Shown here: piece after piece, positions 25,750 through 34,153 of the stretch
How the letters are laid out: each line of letters starts with the position of its first letter
Position numbering within the stretch: position 1 is the first letter of the stretch
Assembly: GCF_030063415.1 (NCBI RefSeq)
Contig: NZ_JASITA010000016.1
Coordinates: 1-64,000, forward strand
DNA length: 64,000 nucleotides
Source of the DNA: Streptomyces sp. H27-C3
GTDB lineage: Bacteria; Actinomycetota; Actinomycetes; Streptomycetales; Streptomycetaceae
Reading direction: 5' to 3'
The notes under the pieces: model-generated
Told to the model about the DNA's origin: nothing
The model's database searches: none
Seen by the model: only the letters and a program-made list of their open reading frames with translations
Made by a program: the position numbers and the translations under genes

Positions 25750-26402
25750 GGGTTCTCCCCCTTGAGCAGCTTGGGAAGATCCTTCGTGTAGTCGTCGGCC
25801 GTGGTGTCCTCGCCGTACAGCACATAGCCGCCGTCGGTCTTCGGCGAGAACGCGACGACCTGCGCGCCGTGCATGGAAACGACCGTGCCGTCCTTGTCCT
25901 TCTTGGGCGGGTCGATGCCGATGCCGAGCTGGCGGGCCCCGGCCTGGATGGTCGGGAAGTCGCCGCTGAGCCCGGTGAAGGCGGGGTCGCCCGCACCCTT
26001 GAGCCACTTGCCGAGCGCCTCGGGGGTGTCCCGTTCGGGGTCGGTGGTGACGAAGACGACCCGGAGCTTGTCCCGGTCGGCCTGGGGCAGCTTCTTGTAC
26101 GCGATGGCGATGTTGCTCATCGTCAGCGGGCAGACGTCCGGGCATTTGGTGTAGCCGAAGTAGATGAGCGTCGACTTGCCCTTGGTCTGCTCACGCAGGT
26201 CGTACTTCTTGCCGTGGGTGTCGGTGAGGACGAGGTTCGGCTTCGTGAACGGCTTGTCGAGAACCGTCGCGGCCTTGGTGTTCATGTCGGCGGAGACATC
26301 GGTGACGGGCTTGGAGCTGTCTGCCTTGTCGGAGCCGCACGCGGACAGGGTGAGCGCGGCCGTGGCGACGAGCGCCACGGCCAGCGCGTTCTTCTTGCGC
26401 AT
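25746..26402 (-). CDS. Sco1/SenC-family copper chaperone lipoprotein
   Basis: Thioredoxin-fold copper metallochaperone anchored as a lipoprotein (LSAC lipobox, Cys 22). The copper ligands are in YFGYTKCPDVCPLTMSNI (Cys 87 and Cys 91) and His 178 in VVSMHGAQVV. Length 218 is normal. Such proteins metallate the CuA site of cytochrome oxidase or, in Streptomyces, supply GlxA. It is part of the minus-strand copper operon, 30 bases after YcnI. Confidence 0.94.
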   Translation of the reverse strand: MRKKNALAVALVATAALTLSACGSDKADSSKPVTDVSADMNTKAATVLDKPFTKPNLVLTDTHGKKYDLREQTKGKSTLIYFGYTKCPDVCPLTMSNIAIAYKKLPQADRDKLRVVFVTTDPERDTPEALGKWLKGAGDPAFTGLSGDFPTIQAGARQLGIGIDPPKKDKDGTVVSMHGAQVVAFSPKTDGGYVLYGEDTTADDYTKDLPKLLKGENP

Positions 26403-26432
26403 GAAAAGAAATCCCGATGCTTCGGAGGGGGG

Positions 26433-27185
26433 TCAGGAGGCGCGGCGGCGACCGGCGAGAACACCGAAGGCCACACCCGCCACACCCACGATGATGCCGA
26501 TGACGCCGAGGGTGCGGGCCGTCGTGTCGCTGCTGTCGGCCGCGTTCTCGGTCTTGTCGCTCTTGTCCGCCTTCTCGTCGTGCGACGCGGCCTCCGCCTT
26601 GCCGTCCTTCTGGTCGTCGGCGCCCTTGGCACCGGCGCCGTGGTGGTCCTCACCGGAGGGCTCGGTCAGCTTGAGGACGGGGGCCGGGGACTTCGGCTCC
26701 TCCTCGCCCTCCTTGGGCTCCTCGATCCAGCGGACGACTTCCTTGTTGTCGTACGTCTGGATGGCCTTGAGGACCAGCTGGTCGGCGTCCTCGGGCAGCT
26801 GGCCCAGCGACAGCGGGAACTGCTGGAACTGGCCGGGGCCGATCTTCCCGCCGGTCCAGGTGACCTTGGAGACGGCCTCGGTGATCTCCTTGCCGTGCAC
26901 CTTGAGCGGCTTGTCGAGCTTGGTCTTCTCGACCTTGACCGTCCAGCCGGGTACGGGCTGCGGCATCACGGAGGACAGCGGGTGGTCGGTGGGGAAGGCG
27001 ACCTCGAGCTTGGTGGTCGATGCGTTGTCCCGCTCGTTGGGCACCTTGACGTTGACGGTGGCGTAGCCGCCCTTCTCGGCGGGCCCGACGGGCTGCACGC
27101 CGACGTGCGCGAAGGCCGGTCCGGCGAGAAGCACGACGGTGGAGGCGGCGACGGCGCCGGCGGCGGAGATACGCGTGATGTTCAT
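26433..27185 (-). CDS. YcnI-family (DUF1775) copper-associated membrane protein
   Basis: Extracytoplasmic protein of 250 residues anchored at the C-terminus. The signal peptide ends in PAFAHVGVQPVG, leaving a mature N-terminal His, a conserved copper ligand in YcnI. The DUF1775 beta domain includes TDHPLSSVMPQPVPGWTVKV and WTGGKIGPGQFQQFPLSLG. A charged linker (Lys/Asp/Glu-rich, about 70 residues) leads to a C-terminal transmembrane helix (LGVIGIIVGVAGVAFGVLAG) with an RRR cytosolic stop. It is the first gene of the copper group, fitting copper capture at the surface. Confidence 0.92.
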   Translation of the reverse strand: MNITRISAAGAVAASTVVLLAGPAFAHVGVQPVGPAEKGGYATVNVKVPNERDNASTTKLEVAFPTDHPLSSVMPQPVPGWTVKVEKTKLDKPLKVHGKEITEAVSKVTWTGGKIGPGQFQQFPLSLGQLPEDADQLVLKAIQTYDNKEVVRWIEEPKEGEEEPKSPAPVLKLTEPSGEDHHGAGAKGADDQKDGKAEAASHDEKADKSDKTENAADSSDTTARTLGVIGIIVGVAGVAFGVLAGRRRAS

Positions 27186-27280
27186 GGCTGGGAACACTCC
27201 GGGGAGACAGGGGTGAATGCTGCTCCGGCGCGCGGATGCGCGACGGCATCGCGACACCACTCCCTGGGGAGCGGGCCGCG

Positions 27281-28078
27281 TCAGGCTGCGAGAGTGAGCG
27301 CCTCGCGGGGCGGTCCGCGCCTGATCACCGTGTGCTGGAGTGCGTCCGCGGCCGGCCGCAGGGGCGTGCGCAGTGGTGTGCCCAGCGCGCGCGGGCTCTG
27401 CGCGTGCGCCCGCGGAAGACCGGCGCGCATTGACCGTACGAGCGCGAGCGCGGCGCGCAGGGACCGCACGAGCGCGCCCTCCGCGACTCCGTGCGCCGAG
27501 AGCCGGACCAGCCGGGCGAGCGCCACTTCGCCACGCCGCATCAGCCAGCCGGTCGCGACCGCGGCCAGGAGGTGGCCGAGCAGCATGGGGAGGGTGGGAA
27601 GCAGCCCGGCGGCCGATTCGGCCCCCGAGTGCTGCACCGTGTGTGCCGCGTGGTGCTGGGCGTCGTCCACCGCGGCGGGGCTGAGGCCCGCCGCGGTGAC
27701 GATGTGCCGGGTCTCGACGGTGCTGAGCGGCAGGGCTCCGGCGCCGCACACCAGCTTCGCGGCCAGGGCCGCCAGCGAGGTGTCGGTGGCCCCGGACCGC
27801 GTGGCCGGGTGGTGCTGGCCGATCCCGAACAGGACGTGCAGGGCCAGCTGTCCGCAGGTCAGCGCGGTGACGATGACGGGCATCGAACGTGCGCGCCCCG
27901 CGAACGGTGCGATCGCGCCGAAGACGGCGGCGCAACCGATCGCCATCGTCCACCAGGGGACGGTCGCGCAGGAGGCCACGACGTGTCCTGTCGCGGACAG
28001 CGCGACGCAGACCGCGGTGAACACCGCGGCCCGCAATAGCCGCAGACCGGCTCCGGCGCGTGCGACGGACGTAGACAT
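27281..28078 (-). CDS. Hypothetical multi-spanning membrane protein, His-rich loop
   Basis: Unrecognised protein of 265 residues with about five hydrophobic segments (AAVFTAVCVALSATGHVV, AIGCAAVFGAIAPFAG, MPVIVTALTCGQLALHVL, LLPTLPMLLGHLLAAVATG). A His-bearing loop contains DDAQHHAAHTVQHSG and another His pair is in IGQHHPATRS. It is immediately upstream of YcnI on the same strand, 95 bases apart. The His clusters and the position suggest a link to copper, but this is inference. The C-terminal 70 residues are Arg/Ala-rich. Confidence 0.7.
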   Translation of the reverse strand: MSTSVARAGAGLRLLRAAVFTAVCVALSATGHVVASCATVPWWTMAIGCAAVFGAIAPFAGRARSMPVIVTALTCGQLALHVLFGIGQHHPATRSGATDTSLAALAAKLVCGAGALPLSTVETRHIVTAAGLSPAAVDDAQHHAAHTVQHSGAESAAGLLPTLPMLLGHLLAAVATGWLMRRGEVALARLVRLSAHGVAEGALVRSLRAALALVRSMRAGLPRAHAQSPRALGTPLRTPLRPAADALQHTVIRRGPPREALTLAA

Positions 28079-28258
28079 GGCCGCGCCATCATTGCACTGC
28101 GCCCAGTCCGTTCGTACGGCAGGTCTGCGATCCCATACACCGGCGTGAACGGCGAGCGCTTCGGCCGAATGAGCGCAATCACGTCAACTCTGTGCTTATT
28201 CGACGGTGCTTGCGGCAATAGGTATGTGTATGTCGAGCCGCAGCCTGGAGGCTGGAGC

Positions 28259-28717
28259 ATGAGCATCTGGTGGTCTCTCCGCTTGCGACGTGAAGCGGCG
28301 AGCGTTCCGCTGGCACGCCGCCTACTGCTCGGCACCATGGAGACCGCGGGGGTGGATCCGGACGTCTCCTTCGACCTGTCGGTCGCGCTGAGCGAGGCCT
28401 GCGCGAACGCGGTCGAGCACGGCGGGGAGGTACGGGCCGGGGTGTCGTCCCCCGCGGAATATCGCGTGACCGCCTACCTGGACGGCGAGAAGTGCCGTAT
28501 CGAGGTCGCCGACTCCGGGCCGGGCTTTCCCGTGTCACGAGGGCGTCGTGCCGCCCTGAGATCCGTCCACGAAACGGCGGAGGACGGCAGGGGGCTCGGC
28601 CTGATCGAGCAGCTCACCGACCATGTCCACTACCGGAACAGGCCGGGCCGTGGCGCCGTGGTCAGTTTCGACAAGATCCTGAAATGGCGCGAGGGCGCAC
28701 TGCTCATGGCCTCCTGA
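28259..28717 (+). CDS. Anti-sigma-factor-type ATP-binding protein (HATPase_c_2)
   Basis: Small GHKL ATPase of 152 residues like RsbW/SpoIIAB proteins, which bind and phosphorylate anti-sigma antagonists. The N box is VALSEACANAVEHGG, the G1 box is VADSGPGFPV, and the G2-like segment is EDGRGLGLIEQLTDHVHY. ATG 28259 is preceded by CTGGAGG. Streptomyces carries dozens of such proteins; no sigma factor is next to it. It is divergent from the membrane protein, and the pepP stop lies 61 bases beyond its end on the other strand. Confidence 0.87.
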   Translation: MSIWWSLRLRREAASVPLARRLLLGTMETAGVDPDVSFDLSVALSEACANAVEHGGEVRAGVSSPAEYRVTAYLDGEKCRIEVADSGPGFPVSRGRRAALRSVHETAEDGRGLGLIEQLTDHVHYRNRPGRGAVVSFDKILKWREGALLMAS

Positions 28718-28778
28718 AGAAGGAGCCGGAGCAGCACGCCCTCGTGGCGTACGCGGTCGGCCGTGGGCCGGTTCTGCG

Positions 28779-30239
28779 TCAGGCTTGCTTGGTCGCGGCC
28801 ATCCATGCCTCGACGTCCTCGGAGCGGCGCGGCAGGCCGGCCGACAGATTCCGGTTGCCGTCCTCGGTGACGACGATGTCGTCCTCGATCCGCACACCGA
28901 TGCCGCGGTACTCCTCGGGCACGGTCAGGTCGTCGGCCTGGAAGTACAGACCGGGCTCGACGGTCAGGCACATGCCGGGCTCCAGCGTCCCGTCGGCGTA
29001 CGCCTCACGGCGGGCGGCGGCGCAGTCGTGGACGTCCATGCCGAGCATGTGACCGGTGCCGTGCAAGGTCCAGCGGCGCTGCAGGCCGAGCTCCAGGACA
29101 CGCTCGACCGGGCCGTCCACGAGGCCCCACTCGACGAGCTTCTCGGCCAGGACGTGCTGCGACGCGTCGTGGAAGTCGCGGTACTTGGCGCCGGGCCGCA
29201 CGGCTGCGATGCCGGCTTCCTGGGACTCGTACACCGCGTCGTAGATCTTGCGCTGAAGGTCGGTGAAGCGGCCGTTGATCGGCAGCGTGCGCGTCACGTC
29301 GGCGGTGTAGAGGGTGTGGGTCTCCACGCCGGCGTCGAGCAGCAGCAGGTCGCCGGAGCGCACATCGCCGTCGTTGCGCACCCAGTGCAGGGTGGTGGCG
29401 TGCGGGCCCGCGGCGCAGATCGAGCCGTAGCCGATGTCGTTGCCCTCGACTCGGGCGCGCAGGAAGAAGGTGCCCTCGATGTACCGCTCGCTGGTCGCCT
29501 CGGCCTTGTCGAGGACCTTCACGACGTCCTCGAAGCCGTGCACGGTCGCGTCGACGGCCTTCTGGAGCTCGCCGATCTCGAACTCGTCCTTCACCGCGCG
29601 GGCCTCGGAGAGGTACGTGCGCAGCTCGTCGTCGCCCTCGGCTGTGGCCTTGTCGGTCAGCGCGGCCTCGATGCCGGCGTCGTGACCGCGCACGTTGCGC
29701 ACCGGGCCAGTGGCCCGGGTCAGGGCGGCGGGCAGCTCACGGACGTCCTTCGCCGGGATCCCGAGCAGCTGCTCGGCCTCGGTGAGGGAGTGGCGGCGGC
29801 CGACCCACAGCTCGCCCTGGCCGTCCAGCCAGAACTCGCCGTTCTCCCGGTCGGAGCGCGGCAGCAGGTAGACCGTCGCGAGGTGACCGTCGTCCGCCGG
29901 CTCCAGCACGAGGACGCCGTCCTGCGTCTGGTCGCCGGTCAGGTACGCGTATTCGGTGGAGGCGCGGAACGCGTACTCGGTGTCGTTGGAGCGGGTCTTC
30001 AGATTGCCCGAGGGGATCACCAGACGCTGGCCCGGGAAGCGGGCGGAGAGTGCCTCGCGGCGGCGGGCGGTGTGCCCGGCCTGCGCGAGGGGCTCCAGGC
30101 CGTGCAGTTCGGTGTCGGCCCAGCCGGACTTCATGCTCTCTGCGAGCTCGTCGGAAACGCCCGGGTACAGGCCGTTCTTCCGCTGCTTGATCGGCTCTTC
30201 TTCAGTTTCCGGGGTCTCCGGATTGAGCTCCTCAGACAC
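28779..30239 (-). CDS. pepP: Xaa-Pro aminopeptidase (M24B)
   Basis: Cytosolic dimanganese peptidase that removes an N-terminal residue before proline. The 486 residues include the N-terminal aminopeptidase-P domain (about 50-190, FPGQRLVIPSGNLKTRSND) and the M24 domain. Metal ligands are in LLLLDAGVETHTLYTADVTRT (two Asp), GTGHMLGMDVHD (His), and the Glu residues of LTVEPGLYF and GVRIEDDIVVTEDG. GTG 30239 is set by an excellent AAGGAGAAGTC ribosome binding site; the longer open frame upstream is spurious. A minus-strand TTGTCCACA lies in the upstream gap at 30321-30329. Confidence 0.94.
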   Translation of the reverse strand: MSEELNPETPETEEEPIKQRKNGLYPGVSDELAESMKSGWADTELHGLEPLAQAGHTARRREALSARFPGQRLVIPSGNLKTRSNDTEYAFRASTEYAYLTGDQTQDGVLVLEPADDGHLATVYLLPRSDRENGEFWLDGQGELWVGRRHSLTEAEQLLGIPAKDVRELPAALTRATGPVRNVRGHDAGIEAALTDKATAEGDDELRTYLSEARAVKDEFEIGELQKAVDATVHGFEDVVKVLDKAEATSERYIEGTFFLRARVEGNDIGYGSICAAGPHATTLHWVRNDGDVRSGDLLLLDAGVETHTLYTADVTRTLPINGRFTDLQRKIYDAVYESQEAGIAAVRPGAKYRDFHDASQHVLAEKLVEWGLVDGPVERVLELGLQRRWTLHGTGHMLGMDVHDCAAARREAYADGTLEPGMCLTVEPGLYFQADDLTVPEEYRGIGVRIEDDIVVTEDGNRNLSAGLPRRSEDVEAWMAATKQA

Positions 30240-30339
30240 GACTTCTCCTTGATACGACACCTTGGGACGCCACTGGGCCGCCTTCCATCGTATGTGCGAT
30301 GAGAAGACGGCCCGAAGACCTGTGGACAACTGTGAGAAA

Positions 30340-31860
30340 TCAGTCGAAGCGCGCCGCGAGCAGCACGATGTCCTCCGCCGGATCGCTGGTGTCGTGGCCC
30401 TCCGGAAGCATCGTGGCAAGGACGTGGTCCGCGATCGCTCCCGGGTCGTCCCGCACCGTCTTGGGCACGCTCGCCGCTGCCGCGTGCAGCCGGGCGAAGG
30501 CCCGGTCCATGGGGTCACCGGTGCGCCGCAGCAGCCCGTCCGTGTAGAGCAGCACGGTCTCTCCGGGGTCCGGCGTGAACTCCACGCTCGGCGCCTCCCA
30601 GCAGGCCAGCATCCCCAGCGGCGCGGAGAGCGACGTCTCCACGTACTCGGTGCGCCGCTCGCCGACGAGCAGCGGCGGGCTGTGCCCGGCCCCGGCCAGC
30701 ACGATCTTGTGGAGGGCCGGTTCGCAGTACGCGAAGAGGGCGGTCGCCGACCTGGCCGGTTCGGTCAGGCGCAGCAGCAACTCCAGATCGGACAGTACGG
30801 CGACGGGGTCCTCGCCCTCCATGACGGCGTACGCCCGCAGGGAGGCCCGCAGCCTGCCCATCGCGGCCAGCGCGCTCGGGCCCGACCCTGAGACCGAGCC
30901 GACGGCGAGTCCGAGCGCGCCCTCGGGCAGCGGCAGCGCGTCGTACCAGTCGCTGCCGCCGCGCGGCCCGGTGTGGTGCCGGACGGCGAGCCGCACCCCG
31001 GGGACCCGCGGCAGTCTGCCGGGCAGCAGGCCCTCGGTGATGGTCGCGACGCGGGTGCGGGAGCGCTCCAGCTCCAGCAGCCGGGCCAAGTGCTCGGCGG
31101 CGTACCGCGCGTAGAGACCGGCGAGATGGCGGGCACGCTCACCGGGCTCGGCCGGCTCGTCGTAGAGCCAGACGGCCGCGCCGACGCGGCCCGACTCCTC
31201 GGTGGCCAGCGGCAGCGCGTAGCTGGCGGCGTAGCCGAGGCGGGCCGCGACCTCGCGGTGGCGCGGGTCGAGGCTCTTCTCGCCGAGCAGGTCGGGGTGC
31301 GCGATCTCGCTCGGGCGGCCGTTCTCCGTGAGCGTCTCCAGGCCGTCGAGGATCCGGCCGTACGAAGTGGAACTGCGCGGCACGGTCTCGATGTGGCCGA
31401 GGTCGGCGTGGGCCAGGCCCAGGCCGACGGTGGACACGGGGCCGAGGCCGTCGGCGGGTTCGAGCACGATCAGGCCGCGGCGGGCGCCCACCAGGGCGGC
31501 GCCGGCGCTCAGCAGTTCGTGCAGGGCCTCGTCGAGCGTGCCGGTGCGGACCAGGCGTTCGGTGAGTTCGTGCAGGGTGGTCAGGTCGGACACCCAGGTC
31601 GCGAGCCTGTCCTGGATCACTGTCACGGCGCCCGCGGGAGGGGCTGAGGGGGCAGCGGTGGACGACTGGGGCGCGACAGTGTGCGCGGGAGCCGGAACCA
31701 CTGGATCGATTCCAGCCACTTTCGGGACGTGCGGGGCGCTCATGACCGCGAGCTTTCCATTTGGTGCTTTTTGCTCAATAGCATCGCAAACCCCCATGTC
31801 ATTCTGCGCCGCTATCAATGCATCCACATGTACACGTACAGGTAAGGGGATGTCCAGCAT
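30340..31860 (-). CDS. PP2C-type protein phosphatase with GAF domain (RsbU-like)
   Basis: Serine/threonine phosphatase of about 506 residues of the SpoIIE/RsbU (PPM) class. A short N-terminus (ATG 31860) leads to a GAF domain (about 100-280: TTLHELTERLVRTGTLDEAL). The phosphatase domain follows, with GPRGGSDWYDALPL, the VGSVSGSGPSALAAMGRL segment and LLYTDGLLRR. The usual first Asp pair GDWYD is changed to SDWYD and the second GDVxGxG to GSVSGSG, so metal binding could be weakened. This is read directly from the sequence. It may have altered activity or act in partner-switch signalling with HATPase_c_2 proteins such as those nearby. Confidence 0.85.
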   Translation of the reverse strand: MLDIPLPVRVHVDALIAAQNDMGVCDAIEQKAPNGKLAVMSAPHVPKVAGIDPVVPAPAHTVAPQSSTAAPSAPPAGAVTVIQDRLATWVSDLTTLHELTERLVRTGTLDEALHELLSAGAALVGARRGLIVLEPADGLGPVSTVGLGLAHADLGHIETVPRSSTSYGRILDGLETLTENGRPSEIAHPDLLGEKSLDPRHREVAARLGYAASYALPLATEESGRVGAAVWLYDEPAEPGERARHLAGLYARYAAEHLARLLELERSRTRVATITEGLLPGRLPRVPGVRLAVRHHTGPRGGSDWYDALPLPEGALGLAVGSVSGSGPSALAAMGRLRASLRAYAVMEGEDPVAVLSDLELLLRLTEPARSATALFAYCEPALHKIVLAGAGHSPPLLVGERRTEYVETSLSAPLGMLACWEAPSVEFTPDPGETVLLYTDGLLRRTGDPMDRAFARLHAAAASVPKTVRDDPGAIADHVLATMLPEGHDTSDPAEDIVLLAARFD

Positions 31861-32281
31861 TGCGGTCTCGGGACTCTTGGTGTCTGTGGGATCGGCAACT
31901 TGGCTTAAAAATGCCACCCTCAGTAATAATTTGCGGTCGACTGAGGGCGTTCAGGAGCGCGTCATGTCAACCGTGTTGGGTAACTACTCGTTGATGGCCG
32001 GGGGCAGTTGCCTCTGTCCCGGAACCTGGCGGCGGGCTCAGGCGTCTTAACCGCCGTGGGTCGCGCCCCGTCCCCGAGTAGCGGGGAACGTTCCACCGGA
32101 CCAGTAAGCGCCATGCGTGCGCCACCCTCCGCTACGTTCACGCTCGGCTCCGACGAGTGACCCGTGCCGCAGGCTGTTACTGCAACGATGCGCCAATTCG
32201 TAACCGAAGAGTACGCGCAGTGAAGTGACGCACACACGATGTGATGTGGACCTCGGCGTTCAACGGAAAGGACGAGCGCTC
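31861..32281. promoter_or_regulatory. Divergent intergenic region with an 8-bp inverted repeat
   Basis: This 421-base gap separates the PP2C gene (minus) and the prim-pol-like gene (plus). CCCTCAGT at 31917-31924 pairs with ACTGAGGG at 31940-31947 across an AT-rich spacer (AATAATTTG), 57 bases upstream of the PP2C start, so it may be an operator. No gene is convincing in the gap. Confidence 0.4.
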
Positions 32282-33013
32282 ATGCGCGAGATCCCCGGAA
32301 GGCGACGCAGGCTCTGGTTCCGGCAAAGCGAGGAGCCCGCCCTGCTCGGCGCGGCCCTGACCTGCGCCACCGAGTGGCAGTGGCCCGTACTTCCCGGCGT
32401 GGGGCTGAAGGCGACCACAGGTCGCGACAGCCGCAGCGGCCAGGACCAGGGCTGTGCCTGCCCCGACCCCGAGTGCGTCGTACCCGGCGCACACCCCTTC
32501 GACCCCGGCATTCTGGCGGCCTCCACCGACGAGCGCATGATCCGCTGGTGGTGGACCAACCGGCCGACGGCCCCGATCATGCTGGCCACCGGCGGCACCG
32601 CCCCGTGCGCGCTCAGCCTCGCCGCGATCGCCGGCGCCCGCGCGCTGACGGCCCTGGACGCGATGGGCATGCGGCTGGGCCCGGTCGTGGCGACCCCCAC
32701 CCGCTGGTCGCTCCTGGTGGCGCCGTACTCCCTGGAGCGGCTCGGCGAACTGCTGTACGCCAAGGACTGGGTGCCCAGTTCGCTGCGGTTCCACGGCGAG
32801 GGCGGCTATCTGGTGCTGCCGCCCTCGGAGACGGGCACGGGGCAGGTGCGCTGGGAGCGGGCGCCGGCCCAGAGCCCTCGGCTTCGGTCGGGCAGGGGAG
32901 AGCCCGTCGCCGCTTCCGTCGCGCCCTGGCTGCCGGACGTCGAGGCGGTCGTGGACGCGCTGGTGGTGGCGAGCAACGGCGCGCCGGACGGCGGCAGCAG
33001 GCTCACGTACTGA
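32282..33013 (+). CDS. Bifunctional primase/polymerase-like (prim-pol) domain protein
   Basis: Protein of 243 residues resembling the prim-pol N-terminal domain (PF09250) found in actinobacterial plasmid and chromosomal proteins. Supporting segments are ALTCATEWQWPVLPGVGLK, a CxC zinc-like cluster (CACPDPECVVPGAHPFD), and IRWWWTNRPTAPIMLATGG. The Asp pair of active prim-pols is not evident: the fold region reads GPVVATPTRWSLLVAP where active members have an Asp-x-Asp. It may therefore be a degenerate family member. ATG 32282 has GGAAAGGACG upstream. It stands alone. Confidence 0.72.
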   Translation: MREIPGRRRRLWFRQSEEPALLGAALTCATEWQWPVLPGVGLKATTGRDSRSGQDQGCACPDPECVVPGAHPFDPGILAASTDERMIRWWWTNRPTAPIMLATGGTAPCALSLAAIAGARALTALDAMGMRLGPVVATPTRWSLLVAPYSLERLGELLYAKDWVPSSLRFHGEGGYLVLPPSETGTGQVRWERAPAQSPRLRSGRGEPVAASVAPWLPDVEAVVDALVVASNGAPDGGSRLTY

Positions 33014-33272
33014 CGGCCCATCGGCGCGCCGCCGGCCATGCGCGTCGGCGGTCCGTCGGTCGGACCATCGGGCTCGGCTCGCCCCTACGCGCCGTCAGGG
33101 CCGTCCGGCCCAGCGGGATTTACGACGACACGCCGGGCGACTCACTCGTACGGGTGTGAGCAGGGGCCGAGTTCCGGGGAATTGGGCGCGCGGCTGCCCG
33201 AGTGCCTGCCGTACGTCGATATCTTCGGGCCACCGTCAGGATTTCCCAGGCAGTTGACAGGTGGGACCCCCC

Positions 33273-33860
33273 ATGAACATCCGCACGATCGGGATCGCGG
33301 CCGTGGTGGTGCTCACCGTCCTGCTCCCGCTGGCCGGCGCATCCGCGGAGCCCGAGCCCGCCCCCGCCCCCGACGACGCCAAGGGCGCGCCCCGCACCAC
33401 CCCCTCGCCGAGGCCGTCGCCCGAGGCCGTGGCGGAGGGCGCACGTGACATCGGGGGTCCGTCGGCCGGGGCAGGGGCGGCCGGTGACACGCCCGGCGCA
33501 CCCGGCACCACGCCCCGTAGCACCGCGCAGTGCGGTCCCGAACTGAGTTCGCCCGAGGGGATCGAGGCGCAGACGTGTGTACTGACCGACGGCGACAACA
33601 CCTGGGCGCGCGCATACTACCGCAATGCGACGGGCGAGGAACTGCGCGCCGTACTCACTCTGATGGGACCCGCCAACCGGACCGTGCAGATGCATTGCGC
33701 GGTGGGCGCGGAGGACGAACCCGGGGTGTGTGAAACGCCGCGTGAACCGATCGACGGAAAGGCCGCGCAATACACGGCGGTCTCGGAGTTCGCCGCGCGG
33801 GGGGACGGGCCGCTGCTGCTGCGCTCGGGTAGCAACTCGGCGAGGTCCGCAAGTAGTTGA
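33273..33860 (+). CDS. Small secreted protein of unknown function
   Basis: Exported protein of 195 residues. The signal sequence IRTIGIAAVVVLTVLLPLAGASA is followed by a Pro/Ala/Gly-rich linker of about 60 residues. A small domain with four Cys residues (AQCGPELSS, EAQTCVLTDGD, VQMHCAVG, PGVCETPREP) could form two disulfides. It ends with an Arg/Ser tail. ATG 33273 is chosen over GTG 33261 because it directly precedes the signal sequence. The function is not recognised. Confidence 0.75.
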   Translation: MNIRTIGIAAVVVLTVLLPLAGASAEPEPAPAPDDAKGAPRTTPSPRPSPEAVAEGARDIGGPSAGAGAAGDTPGAPGTTPRSTAQCGPELSSPEGIEAQTCVLTDGDNTWARAYYRNATGEELRAVLTLMGPANRTVQMHCAVGAEDEPGVCETPREPIDGKAAQYTAVSEFAARGDGPLLLRSGSNSARSASS

Positions 33861-33923
33861 AACCCGGAGGTGATGGGCGGCCGGGTGGGGGAAACACCGG
33901 CGCCGGCTCCGGAACGTCGAACG

Positions 33924-33961
33924 CCCGGCCGCTGGCGACGGGGGATGCACCAGCGACCGGG
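33924..33961 (+). terminator. 12-bp hairpin after the secreted protein gene
   Basis: CCCGGCCGCTGG (33924-33935) pairs with CCAGCGACCGGG (33950-33961) with a single mismatch on this strand. It begins 64 bases after the stop and fits an intrinsic terminator. It lies between convergent genes and could serve both; on the minus strand the mismatch becomes a G-U pair. Confidence 0.6.
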
Positions 33962-34153
33962 CTCCTAGAACCGTAACAAGAGATCTGCGGTTAGCAAATT
34001 CGATCTCAGTAATTCGGACAGGGATTTACCTGCCACCGCAGGGAGTTGTGACGGGAATCACCAATCACCCGGCAGGAAACGTCCCCGCGGGCCGGCCGTC
34101 ACTGCGGGCCCGCGGGTGGCCGGGGTTCGGGCCCGCGGGTCCGACGGTCGGTT

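Noticed and set aside
33861..34064. c-di-AMP (ydaO) type riboswitch
   Set aside because: Some GGGGAAAC-like elements and stems are present, but no gene follows in the right orientation and the core motif could not be assembled.
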